Assembly: GCF_024506395.1 (NCBI RefSeq)
Contig: NZ_JANIBO010000001.1
Location: forward strand, 1,847,914-1,911,913
DNA: 64,000 bases
Direction: 5' to 3'
Source of the DNA: Cetobacterium sp. NK01
GTDB taxonomy: Bacteria > Fusobacteriota > Fusobacteriia > Fusobacteriales > Fusobacteriaceae
Position numbers and translations under genes: made by a program. The notes beneath the pieces are model-generated. The model did no database searches, had not been told where the DNA came from, and saw only the letters and a program-made list of their open reading frames with translations. Shown here one piece after another: positions 1 to 8,452 of the stretch (the first letter of the stretch is position 1; every line of letters begins with the position of its first letter).

Positions 1-1407
1 GTAGGAAGATATGGAATTCATGATTTTGATGAAACAAAACTTTCTATATCAGCAAGAGAGTTAGGATTAACAGGATTTGAGTTAGAGACATTACTTGTTG
101 ATGACTATAATATTCAAGTTGAGTTATCCGATTTCTATAATGTATTAGGATTAATAACATTAGGAGATGACGAAGTAAGTACAGGTAAATTACTTGATGC
201 TTTAAAAGACATAAGTAAAAGATTCTTTGGAAAAGGAAAGAAAATAGCAGAATCTGTTGGTAAAATGCCAACAATTCCAGAGTCTATATTAATTCCAAGA
301 GAGGCTTTCTACAGTGAAAACAATAAGGTTAAATTCTTAGAGAGTGAAGGAAAAATTTGTGCTGAGATGATTATGGCATATCCACCAGGAATTCCAGTAA
401 TCTATCCAGGAGAAAGAATAACAAAAGATATAATAACATATATTCAAAACTTAAAGGCAGCTAAGCTTCACGTTCAAGGAATGGAAGATCCTGAGTTAGA
501 ATATGTTAAAGTTATAGATGAAGAGGATGCAGTATACCTATATACAGAGAAGATGAAAAATAAAATGTTTGCTGTTCCAATGAACTTAGGTGCAAATAAA
601 GCAGGTATTGAATTTGGACCAGAAGTTTTAGAAGAATATTTCCCAGATACATTTGGAGAGATGACTTACATTGATATTGAAAAGCAAAGAGAAAACTTTA
701 ACGAGTGGTCATTAAAGTATAAAAATACAATACTTAATACTTGTGAAAAGTTAGCATCAGCAGTAAATGAAGCTGTAAGAGATGGATATAGACCAATAAC
801 AATTGGTGGAGATCATTCAATAGCTTTAGGATCTATATCAGGAGTTGCATTAGAAAAAGAAGTTGGGGTAGTGTGGATTGATGCTCATGGAGATATGAAC
901 ACTGACGAAACAACAATGTCAGGAAACATCCATGGTATGCCACTAGCACTTTTACAAGGAGCTGGAGACAGAGACTTAGTTAACTGTTTCTACGAAGGAG
1001 CTAAAATTGACAGCAAAAATGTTGTAATTTTAGGAGCAAGAGATTTAGATGTAAAAGAAAGAGACGTTATAGAGGAATTAGGAGTTAAAGTAATCCCTTA
1101 TGATGAGGTTGTGCATAAAGGATTAGACAATGTTCTAGAGGAAATTAAAGATTACTTAAAAATCGATAATATTCATATAAGTTTCGATGTGGATTCTGTT
1201 GATCCAGAGTTTGCACCAGGGGTAAGTACACCAGTTAGAAATGGATTTACTCCAGAAGAGATGTTTAAAACATTTAGATTCTTATTTAAAAACTACTCTA
1301 TAACATCAGTAGATATAGTGGAATACAATCCAGTAAACGATAAAAATGAGAAAACTATGAATTTTGTAAATGATTTAACGGAGTTTGTATTAAATCCAAA
1401 CGTATAA
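1..1407 (+). CDS. Orn/Lys/Arg decarboxylase (C-terminal part) fused to arginase, 5' partial
   Basis: The reading frame is open from base 1, so the gene starts upstream of the window; 468 residues are visible. Roughly the first 180 are the C-terminal part of a PLP-dependent Orn/Lys/Arg decarboxylase, with the typical YPPGIPVIYPGE stretch (bases about 379-414). From about base 565 a complete arginase-fold domain follows: GGDHS, DAHGDMN, SGNIHGMP, FDVDSVDPEFAPG and a closing VEYNPVND. The Mn-binding Asp/His residues are therefore present, and the SGNIHGMP and VEYNP motifs resemble arginase (RocF) more than agmatinase. Inferred role: arginine to putrescine plus urea and CO2 on one polypeptide, either through ornithine or through agmatine. 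An internal ATG at 265 could be mistaken for the start, but it lies inside the decarboxylase domain. An RpiR-type regulator follows 17 bp downstream. Confidence 0.85.
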   Translation, partial: VGRYGIHDFDETKLSISARELGLTGFELETLLVDDYNIQVELSDFYNVLGLITLGDDEVSTGKLLDALKDISKRFFGKGKKIAESVGKMPTIPESILIPREAFYSENNKVKFLESEGKICAEMIMAYPPGIPVIYPGERITKDIITYIQNLKAAKLHVQGMEDPELEYVKVIDEEDAVYLYTEKMKNKMFAVPMNLGANKAGIEFGPEVLEEYFPDTFGEMTYIDIEKQRENFNEWSLKYKNTILNTCEKLASAVNEAVRDGYRPITIGGDHSIALGSISGVALEKEVGVVWIDAHGDMNTDETTMSGNIHGMPLALLQGAGDRDLVNCFYEGAKIDSKNVVILGARDLDVKERDVIEELGVKVIPYDEVVHKGLDNVLEEIKDYLKIDNIHISFDVDSVDPEFAPGVSTPVRNGFTPEEMFKTFRFLFKNYSITSVDIVEYNPVNDKNEKTMNFVNDLTEFVLNPNV

Positions 1408-1424
1408 GTATATAGAGGTGTGAG

Positions 1425-2270
1425 ATGAAAAAGGCGGTATTAGCTAACTTAGAGCAAAATTATTCAACATATAGTAAAAGTTTCAAGAAAATTGTAGACT
1501 TTATAAAACATAATCAAAGCATAGTATCATTTATCTCAATAAATGAATTAGCTAAAGAGACAGGGACTAGTCCAGCTACAATTACAAGATTTTCAAAAAG
1601 TTTAGGTTTTAAAGGATATCCTGATTTCCAAAGAGTGTTCCAAAAAGATGTTGAAATATCAACTTCTCAAATGAAAGAGTTTAGAGAAGAGATTGATTCA
1701 GTATCTAGAGATGGAATATTAGGAGAGATTATAACTACAAATATAGAACTTTTAGAAGAGATGGATATTGTAACTATAGAGGATCAACTAGAAAAAGCTA
1801 TGGAAATGATAAAAAATAGTAGAAAATTATATATCTTAGGAGCAAGAGGATCTTACGCATTAGCATATTATCTATATTTTATGCTAAAAGAGTTAAGAGA
1901 GGATGTAGAGTTAATGATATCAGGAGCATCTGATTTTACAGATAAAATATTATATTCAAGTCCTGATGATGTGCTATTTACAATATCATTCCACCCATAT
2001 ACAAACTTTACTTGTCAAGTAACTGAATTTTTTAAAGAGCAAGGAAACAAAATAATTACTATGACTGATAAGAAAGACTCTGTTTTAGGTAATATATCTG
2101 ATTTGGTAATCACAACTAAAAATGGAGGAAAAGCTTATACTTTTGTTCCAGGAATAATTATCTTAAATGCTTTACTTTTAAAATTTGGAAAACAAAATAA
2201 AGAGGAAAGTATTGAAAGATTAGATAAATTAAAGAAAATAACAGATAGATTTAATATCTACCAAAGATAA
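1425..2270 (+). CDS. MurR/RpiR family transcriptional regulator
   Basis: A 281-residue protein with an N-terminal helix-turn-helix of the RpiR type (INELAKETGTSPATITRFSKSLGF, residues about 39-62) and a C-terminal SIS sugar-isomerase-like domain (ILGARGSYALAYYLYFML onward, about 136-260). Family members sense phosphosugars or related small ligands and control adjacent catabolic genes. It starts 17 bp after the decarboxylase-arginase gene behind an AGAGGTG site, so the two are probably cotranscribed and it may regulate polyamine or arginine metabolism. A strong intrinsic terminator follows immediately. The ligand cannot be predicted from the sequence. Confidence 0.88.
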   Translation: MKKAVLANLEQNYSTYSKSFKKIVDFIKHNQSIVSFISINELAKETGTSPATITRFSKSLGFKGYPDFQRVFQKDVEISTSQMKEFREEIDSVSRDGILGEIITTNIELLEEMDIVTIEDQLEKAMEMIKNSRKLYILGARGSYALAYYLYFMLKELREDVELMISGASDFTDKILYSSPDDVLFTISFHPYTNFTCQVTEFFKEQGNKIITMTDKKDSVLGNISDLVITTKNGGKAYTFVPGIIILNALLLKFGKQNKEESIERLDKLKKITDRFNIYQR

Positions 2271-2296
2271 AAAAAGAGAGCGAGAGCTCTCTTTTT
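2271..2296. terminator. Bidirectional intrinsic terminator
   Basis: Perfect 11-bp stem (2271-2281 with 2286-2296) with a GAGA loop, flanked by A and T runs, so it can work on both strands. It starts right after the RpiR stop codon and touches the stop codon of the small minus-strand ORF. Confidence 0.9.
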
Positions 2297-2433
2297 TATC
2301 TTTGATATTTTAACTTTATAAATAGATTATCTAAACTTCTTAATATAAGACCAATTAAAAGTAGCGGAAATAAGTAGAACTTTGCTGAATAATCCACTAT
2401 AGAGTTATTATTAGTTCTTTTCTTTTCTAACAT
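2296..2433 (-). CDS. Small predicted single-pass membrane protein (45 aa)
   Basis: Minus-strand ORF of 45 codons beginning MLEKKRTNNNSIVDY and ending KLKYQR. A basic, polar N terminus is followed by one hydrophobic segment (FYLFPLLLIGLIL, residues about 19-31) and a basic tail, the pattern of a small single-pass membrane protein. An AGGGGTGA site lies upstream of the ATG, and a consensus-like promoter (TTGCAT, 17 bp, TATAAT) is correctly placed at 2469-2497. It ends at the shared bidirectional terminator. Promoter, ribosome site, ORF and terminator together suggest a real gene, but no family is recognised and no function is proposed. Confidence 0.5.
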   Translation of the reverse strand: MLEKKRTNNNSIVDYSAKFYLFPLLLIGLILRSLDNLFIKLKYQR

Positions 2434-2468
2434 TTTTATTTTGTTCACCCCTTTTATTTACAAAAGTA

Positions 2469-2497
2469 ATTATATACCACTTTTTCCATTTATGCAA
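2469..2497 (-). promoter_or_regulatory. Promoter for the small membrane ORF
   Basis: On the minus strand: -35 TTGCAT (2492-2497), 17-bp spacer, -10 TATAAT (2469-2474). It is divergent from the promoter of the APC permease. Confidence 0.6.
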
Positions 2498-2511
2498 GAA
2501 ATAAAAAATAC

Positions 2512-2540
2512 TTGTCTTGAAAGGTAAATTATGCTAAAAT
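2512..2540 (+). promoter_or_regulatory. Promoter for the APC permease
   Basis: -35 TTGTCT (2512-2517), 17-bp spacer, -10 TAAAAT (2535-2540), about 73 bp before the start codon. Confidence 0.55.
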
Positions 2541-2613
2541 GTTTAATCGAAAAGTACTTTTAATTAAGTAAGTAAATACTAAAAAAATAGAATACATTAA
2601 CAAGGAGAAAGAA

Positions 2614-3942
2614 ATGAGTGAGAATTTAGAAAAAAGATATGGCTTTTCAGTTGCCTTTTCCATGGTTGTAGGAATAGTTATTGGAATAGGAATTTTCTTT
2701 AAAGCTGGTCAAATATTAGTAGCATCTAATATGAATCCTAAAATAGCCATAGCAGCTTGGGTACTTGGAGGTATAATCTCTATATTATCAGGTCTTACAG
2801 CGGCAGAAGTAGGAGCAGCTATTCCTGAAACTGGTGGAATGATTGCATGGATTAAGAAAATCTATGGAAAAAAAATAGCATTTTTAGTTGGGTGGGCTCA
2901 ACTTATAATATATTTTCCAGCTTTAATAGGATTAATTGCATACTATTTTGCAGTATTCACAGGAAATTTTTTAAATATAGATCCTAGTAATACTATGTTT
3001 TTAGGTGGAACAGCTTTTGTAGCTATAACGTTCCTATTTGCAATAAATATTTTTACAAAAAATGTAGGTGGAAAAATTCAAACTATAGCTACAGCAGCTA
3101 AAATTGTACCACTTTTACTAATAACTGTATTTGGTTTTTTATCTGGAGATAATCAATCAGGAATGTTTTATATGACAGAGATTACAAAAGAAGCGACATC
3201 TTCATCACCTTTGGTTTTACTTGGTTTATCTCTTGTACCAATTATGTTTGCTTTTGATGGATGGATATATGTTGGAACAATAGCAGGAGACTTAAAAAAT
3301 GTAAAAAAAGATCTTCCTAGAGCTATAATATTGGGATTAGGATTTATAGCTGTATTTTATGTAGGTTTAAATTTAGCTTTATTAAATGTATTCACAGCTG
3401 AAGAGATTGTACAAGTTGGTATGTTTGGAGTTGCAACAAAGTTATTTGGACCAATGGGAGCTAAATTTATATTCTTAGGAATTATGGTTTCAGCTTTTGG
3501 AGGCTTAAATGGTATGATATTAGCATCTACAAGAATACCTTATACTTTAGCAATAGAGGGACATCTTCCAAAGAAAGAGTTCTTTGCTAAAATAGATGAT
3601 AAGCACAAACAACCGATAAACTCATCAGTAGTTATGTATTTATTATCAGTTTTCTTCTTAATTGCTATGATAATAACAGGTAATCCAGATGTATTTGGAG
3701 ATATACCAGTAGCATTATTCTGGTTATTCTATTGTTTAGTATTTTTAGGGTTATTTATTTTAAGAAAAAATGAGCCAAATTTAGAAAGACCATATATAGT
3801 ACCATTCTATCCAGTAGTACCAATATTGGCACTAATAGGTGGAGCATCAATATTTATTTATGCAGCTATATCAAATCCAACATATATGGGAATATCAGTT
3901 GCTTTAACACTAACAGGTCTTTTTGTTTATAGAGAAAATTAA
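2614..3942 (+). CDS. APC superfamily amino acid permease
   Basis: A 442-residue polytopic membrane protein with about 12 predicted helices. Helix 1 carries the APC-type glycine-rich motif (VVGIVIGIGIFFKAGQI, residues about 17-33) that lines the substrate site in LAT/SteT-like transporters, and a GGMIAW motif follows near residue 73. It is expected to move an amino acid across the inner membrane by proton/Na symport or exchange. An AAGGAG site precedes the ATG. It has its own promoter and terminator, so it is probably monocistronic. The nearby arginine/ornithine gene hints at a related substrate, but nothing in the sequence fixes this. Confidence 0.85.
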   Translation: MSENLEKRYGFSVAFSMVVGIVIGIGIFFKAGQILVASNMNPKIAIAAWVLGGIISILSGLTAAEVGAAIPETGGMIAWIKKIYGKKIAFLVGWAQLIIYFPALIGLIAYYFAVFTGNFLNIDPSNTMFLGGTAFVAITFLFAINIFTKNVGGKIQTIATAAKIVPLLLITVFGFLSGDNQSGMFYMTEITKEATSSSPLVLLGLSLVPIMFAFDGWIYVGTIAGDLKNVKKDLPRAIILGLGFIAVFYVGLNLALLNVFTAEEIVQVGMFGVATKLFGPMGAKFIFLGIMVSAFGGLNGMILASTRIPYTLAIEGHLPKKEFFAKIDDKHKQPINSSVVMYLLSVFFLIAMIITGNPDVFGDIPVALFWLFYCLVFLGLFILRKNEPNLERPYIVPFYPVVPILALIGGASIFIYAAISNPTYMGISVALTLTGLFVYREN

Positions 3943-3955
3943 TAAAAATATATAT

Positions 3956-3986
3956 AAAAAAGGTTGCTAAAAAAGCAACCTTTTTT
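3956..3986. terminator. Bidirectional intrinsic terminator
   Basis: 13-bp stem (3956-3968 with 3974-3986) flanked by A6 and T6, between the convergent permease and the fatty-acid transporter gene. Confidence 0.9.
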
Positions 3987-3989
3987 CAT

Positions 3990-5372
3990 TTATAAGAAAG
4001 TTAATCCTAACATGATAATGATACCAGAGTAAATTGTAATAATAACTCCATATCCCATAATATCTTTTGCCCCTAATTTTGCAATACCTAAAGCAGGTAG
4101 AGCCCAGAATGGTTGAATCATATTAGTCCAAGCATCTCCCCAGGCAATAGCCATACCAGTTCTAGCTGTTGAAACTCCAAGTTCCACACTTGCTGGCATC
4201 ATAATTGGAGCTTGAACAGCCCATTGCCCTCCACCAGATGGAACAAAGAAGTTTACAATTCCAGCACTAAGGAAAGTTAAGCTTGGGAATGAAAGTGCAG
4301 TAGATGAACTAATAAAACTTTGTGATATCATACCTGCTAAAGAAGCTCCTGCACTATTTTGTCCAACCATCATTCCCATTATTCCAGCATAAAAAGGAAA
4401 TTGAAGTATAATACCAGCGGCTCCTTTACATGCATTTCCAAAAGCTGTAAGAAGATTTTTTGGAGTTTTATGAGCTATAATTGCAGTAACTAAAAATATC
4501 ATATTAACAATATTTAAGTTTAAATCAAATCCTTTTTGGATAAAATATCCAATTATATATGTATATCCAAGAGCACCAATAAGCATATTAACAACAGGAC
4601 TGTTTTCAATTTTATCAGCAGGAGTCATAGTGTCTTTATCAAAGGTAAAGGTTTGTACATCATCCTCTAATAAAGCTGGGTCAACTTGGAAAACATCCTC
4701 TTTATTTTTAGGGTGCATAGCAGCATTTAATAATGGTAGAGTAAATAGTAGTGTAAAAAGAATAATCAAATTATATGATGAAAAAAGAGTTTGAGATGTA
4801 CTAATCCCTTTATCTAAAGCACCAGCAGTAGCTTTAGAAAGGTTTCCAGAAGCTAAAGTAAGAGGGATAGAACCAGATATTCCTCCATGCCATAATAAAA
4901 AACCTGAATAAGCTGAAGCTATAAGAAGACGATAATCAACACCTCTAATTTTTTTAGCAATCTCTTTCGCATAAATAGCTCCAATAACAAGTCCAAATCC
5001 CCAGTTTAAAATACAAGCCACTCCAGATATAAAAGTAACATATATGATTGCTTGAAGTGGTGACTTAGGAAGATGAGATAGTTTATCTAGAATTTTTTTA
5101 AAAAAAGGTGCAGTTGCCAAAGTGTGCCCAGTAACAAGAACCATAACCATCTGCATAGAAAAAGCAAGTAAAGACCAAACACCATTTCCCCAGTGCATAG
5201 CAATTTGGAAAGGAGATTGTTTAGTCATAATAGTTGCAGCAATGAAAACTATAAAGGTAAGAATAGCTGCAAAAAGAAAAGCATCAGGAAGATATTTTTG
5301 CATTATAGTAACACAAAGATGAGTGAATTTTTCAAAAATATTAAATTGTTTATTATTTGCTGTATTGTTCAA
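3990..5372 (-). CDS. atoE: Short-chain fatty acid transporter (AtoE family)
   Basis: A 460-residue polytopic membrane protein of the AtoE short-chain fatty-acid transporter family (NWGFGLVIGAIYAKEIA, FLLWHGGISGSIPLTLA and PSGGGQWAVQAPIM motifs). It starts at a TTG codon (5370-5372), because GGAGG lies at correct spacing upstream and no ATG is available there. It lies downstream of the butyrate-forming operon but is separated from etfA by an intrinsic terminator, so it needs readthrough or a weak own promoter. Inferred role: export of butyrate or acetoacetate, or exchange of short-chain acids produced by lysine fermentation. Confidence 0.85.
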   Translation of the reverse strand: MNNTANNKQFNIFEKFTHLCVTIMQKYLPDAFLFAAILTFIVFIAATIMTKQSPFQIAMHWGNGVWSLLAFSMQMVMVLVTGHTLATAPFFKKILDKLSHLPKSPLQAIIYVTFISGVACILNWGFGLVIGAIYAKEIAKKIRGVDYRLLIASAYSGFLLWHGGISGSIPLTLASGNLSKATAGALDKGISTSQTLFSSYNLIILFTLLFTLPLLNAAMHPKNKEDVFQVDPALLEDDVQTFTFDKDTMTPADKIENSPVVNMLIGALGYTYIIGYFIQKGFDLNLNIVNMIFLVTAIIAHKTPKNLLTAFGNACKGAAGIILQFPFYAGIMGMMVGQNSAGASLAGMISQSFISSSTALSFPSLTFLSAGIVNFFVPSGGGQWAVQAPIMMPASVELGVSTARTGMAIAWGDAWTNMIQPFWALPALGIAKLGAKDIMGYGVIITIYSGIIIMLGLTFL

Positions 5373-5400
5373 TTTTTATACCTCCAGTATCTTATTTAAA

Positions 5401-5431
5401 AAAGCAAAGGATATCAACTATCCTTTGCTTT
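5401..5431 (-). terminator. Intrinsic terminator after etfA
   Basis: Perfect 13-bp stem (5401-5413 with 5419-5431), followed on the minus strand by a T6 run. It ends the atoD-etfA operon. Confidence 0.85.
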
Positions 5432-5451
5432 AAAGTAGTAACTGTTAAGAT

Positions 5452-6459
5452 TTATTTTTCAGCTTTTGCTTTTCTAATCTCGTCAACTAAGTAAGTTGCT
5501 GTTTTTCCTAAATCAGTTACTAATCCTAAATCTGCTACTCCAAAAATAGGTGCTCCTTTATCTTTATTTATAGCTATTATGTACTCTGATTCTTCCATTC
5601 CAGCTAAGTGCTGTATTGCTCCAGAGATTCCAAATGCAAAGTATACATCTGGTCTAACTGTTTTTCCTGTTTGTCCAACTTGTCTGTCATGACTTACTAT
5701 TCCAGCATCAACTAACGCTCTAGAAGCTGCTGCTACTCCACCAAGTTCATTTGCAAGAAGTTCTAAGTTGTCAAATCCACCTTGAGCTCCAACTCCTCTT
5801 CCTCCTGAAACTAAGATCTTAGCTTCTGTAATGTCCACTTTTGCTTTTGCTTCTTTTATTATATTTAAAACTTTTACTTTCATTTTTGAGTGGTCAAAGT
5901 TAACTTTAAAATCTATAATTTTTCCATCTCTTTTCTCATCTCTTGATAATCTTGTCATAACTCCAGGTCTAACCGTAGACATTTGAGGTCTATGATCAGG
6001 ACAGATGATAGTAGCCATTAAGTTTCCACCAAAAGCTGGTCTTGTCATTAGAAACTCTCTATTTTCTCCAATCTCTAACATTGTACAGTCAGCTGTAAGC
6101 CCTGTTTCAATTCTAGATGAGATTCTAGGTCCTAAGTCTCTTCCAAGTGTAGTCGCTCCAATTAATACAATTTCAGGTTTTTTCTCATTAATAACTGCTG
6201 AAAACGCTTGCGTGTAAGCTTCTGTATCATAGATTGCTAACTCTTTAGAATCTACAACAACAACTTCATCAGCACCGTAAGCAACTAACTCTTTAGCTAA
6301 ATTTTGAATATTATATCCTAAAAGTACAGCAGTAACTTTCTCATCAAGAGATTTAGCTAACTCTTTTCCTTTACCGATTAACTCTAATCCAACATTTTGT
6401 AGTACTCCCTCTCTTTGCTCAGCAAAAACAAGGATCCCTCTATATTCATTTAAATTCAT
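5452..6459 (-). CDS. etfA: Electron transfer flavoprotein alpha subunit
   Basis: A 335-residue EtfA. The C-terminal FAD-binding half is clear: SGGRGVGAQGGF (about residues 215-226), the RALVDAG segment, RQVGQTGKTV and the ETF-alpha signature FAFGISGAIQHLAG. EtfAB shuttles electrons to or from butyryl-CoA dehydrogenase. In anaerobes Bcd/EtfAB often bifurcates electrons from NADH to crotonyl-CoA and ferredoxin, which is a family-based inference here. It lies 22 bp downstream of etfB and is the last gene of the operon before a terminator. Confidence 0.96.
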   Translation of the reverse strand: MNLNEYRGILVFAEQREGVLQNVGLELIGKGKELAKSLDEKVTAVLLGYNIQNLAKELVAYGADEVVVVDSKELAIYDTEAYTQAFSAVINEKKPEIVLIGATTLGRDLGPRISSRIETGLTADCTMLEIGENREFLMTRPAFGGNLMATIICPDHRPQMSTVRPGVMTRLSRDEKRDGKIIDFKVNFDHSKMKVKVLNIIKEAKAKVDITEAKILVSGGRGVGAQGGFDNLELLANELGGVAAASRALVDAGIVSHDRQVGQTGKTVRPDVYFAFGISGAIQHLAGMEESEYIIAINKDKGAPIFGVADLGLVTDLGKTATYLVDEIRKAKAEK

Positions 6460-6481
6460 GACATTCTCCTTCTTTAAAATT

Positions 6482-7267
6482 TTAGATTATAAATTTTTCC
6501 TTTAATTTTTCAATGATGATTTTTGCTGCTTCTTGAGGGTCAACTTCATAAAGTTGTCCAGCTGCTTTAACACCTTTAGTGAACGATTTCTTAACCTTTG
6601 TTGGAGAACCTTTAAGTCCTAATTTCTCCTCATCTACATCAGATAATCTATCTACTCCCCAAACCTCAACCTCTTTATTGAAGGCTTCTACAATGTTTTT
6701 AACGTTCATGTATCTAGGTTTGTTTGCTTCAGCTAAGATTGTCATTAAACAAGGCTTTTGAACTTGAAGTAACATATATCCTTCTTCAGTAGCTCTTTTT
6801 ACTTCAAATGTATCTTTTCCATCAAACTTAATATCATTTACATACGTAATTTGTGGAAGGTTTAAAAACTCAGCAATCTGTGGACCAACTTGTGCAGTAT
6901 CTCCATCAATAGCTTGTCTTCCTGCGATAATAAGATCATAATCTAACTCTTTTAAAGCTGCTGATATCGCGTGAGATGTAGCAAGTGTATCAGCTCCTGC
7001 AAATTTTCTATCAGTTAAAAGTATCGCTCTATCTACTCCCATAGCAATAGCTTCTCTTAAAGCTGAATCAGCTTGAGGAGGTCCCATTGTTATAGCAGTA
7101 ACGTGCGCTCCAAACTCATCTTTTAATCTTAATGCTTCTTCTAATCCACCTTTATCATCTGGATTTATGATACTAGGTACTCCATCTCTAATAAGAGTTC
7201 CTTTAACAGGATCTAATCTAATCTCTGTAGTATCAGGTACTTGTTTTATACATACAACTATTTTCAT
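6482..7267 (-). CDS. etfB: Electron transfer flavoprotein beta subunit
   Basis: A 261-residue EtfB starting MKIVVCIKQVPDT. The frame is open further upstream to a TTG at 7285, but the ATG at 7265-7267 is preceded by GGGAGG at ideal spacing and matches the usual N terminus of the family. The adenine-nucleotide-binding segment (IIAGRQAIDGDTAQVGP) and the C-terminal RATEEGYMLLQVQKPCL signature are present. It forms a heterodimer with EtfA and works with the adjacent acyl-CoA dehydrogenase in reducing crotonyl-CoA. Confidence 0.96.
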   Translation of the reverse strand: MKIVVCIKQVPDTTEIRLDPVKGTLIRDGVPSIINPDDKGGLEEALRLKDEFGAHVTAITMGPPQADSALREAIAMGVDRAILLTDRKFAGADTLATSHAISAALKELDYDLIIAGRQAIDGDTAQVGPQIAEFLNLPQITYVNDIKFDGKDTFEVKRATEEGYMLLQVQKPCLMTILAEANKPRYMNVKNIVEAFNKEVEVWGVDRLSDVDEEKLGLKGSPTKVKKSFTKGVKAAGQLYEVDPQEAAKIIIEKLKEKFII

Positions 7268-7286
7268 TCTGTTTAATCCTCCCAAT

Positions 7287-8432
7287 TTACTTTAGTAATG
7301 ATCCTGCAATAACCATTCTTTGAACTTCTGAAGTTCCCTCATAAATCTCAGTAATCTTAGCGTCTCTCATCATTCTCTCAACAGGATACTCTCTTGTATA
7401 TCCGTATCCTCCGTGAAGTTGAACAGCTTTTGTAGTTACATCCATAGCTGTTTCAGCAGCAAATAGCTTTGCAGTAGCAGCATCAACTGAGTAGTTCTCT
7501 TTTCTAGATTTTTTCCAAGCAGCTTTGTAAACTAGGTGTTTTGAAGCTTCAACTTTTGCATACATATCAGCAATTTGGAACTGTGTATTTTGGAATTGAG
7601 AAAGAGATCTTCCAAACTGTTTTCTCTCTTTTACATATTTAATAGTTTCATCTAAAGCTCCACCAGCAATTCCAAGAGCTTGAGCAGCAATTCCAATTCT
7701 TCCACCATCAAGAGTCATCATAGCAATTTTAAAACCTTTTCCTAAAGCACCAATTAAATTTTCCTTTGGAATTCTACAATCTTCAAAGATTAACTCACAA
7801 GTTGCAGAACCTTTAATTCCAAGTTTTTTCTCTTTTTTACCTACAGAGAATCCAGGAGTATCACCTTCAACTATGAAAGTTGAGATACCTTTTAAACCAG
7901 CTGATTTATCAGTCATAGCAAATATAATATAAACGTGAGCATATCCAGCGTTTGTTATAAATATTTTAGAACCATTTAATACCCACTCATTAGTTTTTTC
8001 ATCAAACCAAGCAGTAGTTTGTTGTCCAGCAGCGTCAGTACCAGCGTTTGGTTCAGTTAAACCAAAAGCACCAATCCATTCACCAGAAGCCATTTTAGGA
8101 AGATACTTTTGCTTTTGCTCCTCAGTTCCAAACTCTAAAATAGGAGCAACTCCTAAAGAAGTATGAGCAGAAAGGATAACTCCAGTAGTACCACAAACTT
8201 TTGAAAGCTCTTCAACAGCCATAGTATACATAATTTGGTCTCCACCAGCACCACCGTACTGAGTAGGAATAACAATTCCCATAAGACCAGTTTTACTCAT
8301 TTTTTCAACAGTTTCAACAGGGAATCTCTCTTCCTCATCAATTTCAGCAGCAAGAGGTTTAACTTCATTTTCAGCAAAAGCCGTTATCATTTGCTTAAAA
8401 AGTTCTTGCGATTTAGTTAATGTAAAATCCAT
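7287..8432 (-). CDS. bcd: Butyryl-CoA (acyl-CoA) dehydrogenase
   Basis: A 381-residue flavoprotein of the acyl-CoA dehydrogenase family. Visible motifs are the FAD/substrate segment GLTEPNAGTDAAGQ (about 125-138), FITNAG, the QLHGGYGYTREYPVERMMRD signature, and the catalytic-base region IYEGTSEVQ near the C terminus, where the Glu is retained. Placed between thiolase and etfBA, it is expected to reduce crotonyl-CoA, the product of 3-aminobutyryl-CoA deamination, to butyryl-CoA. Its length is normal for the family. Confidence 0.95.
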   Translation of the reverse strand: MDFTLTKSQELFKQMITAFAENEVKPLAAEIDEEERFPVETVEKMSKTGLMGIVIPTQYGGAGGDQIMYTMAVEELSKVCGTTGVILSAHTSLGVAPILEFGTEEQKQKYLPKMASGEWIGAFGLTEPNAGTDAAGQQTTAWFDEKTNEWVLNGSKIFITNAGYAHVYIIFAMTDKSAGLKGISTFIVEGDTPGFSVGKKEKKLGIKGSATCELIFEDCRIPKENLIGALGKGFKIAMMTLDGGRIGIAAQALGIAGGALDETIKYVKERKQFGRSLSQFQNTQFQIADMYAKVEASKHLVYKAAWKKSRKENYSVDAATAKLFAAETAMDVTTKAVQLHGGYGYTREYPVERMMRDAKITEIYEGTSEVQRMVIAGSLLK

Positions 8433-8452
8433 TTATTTCCTCCTAATATATT

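Noticed and set aside
265..1407. Stand-alone arginase gene starting at the ATG at 265
   Set aside because: The frame is open upstream to base 1, no ribosome site precedes this ATG, and it falls inside the decarboxylase C-terminal domain.
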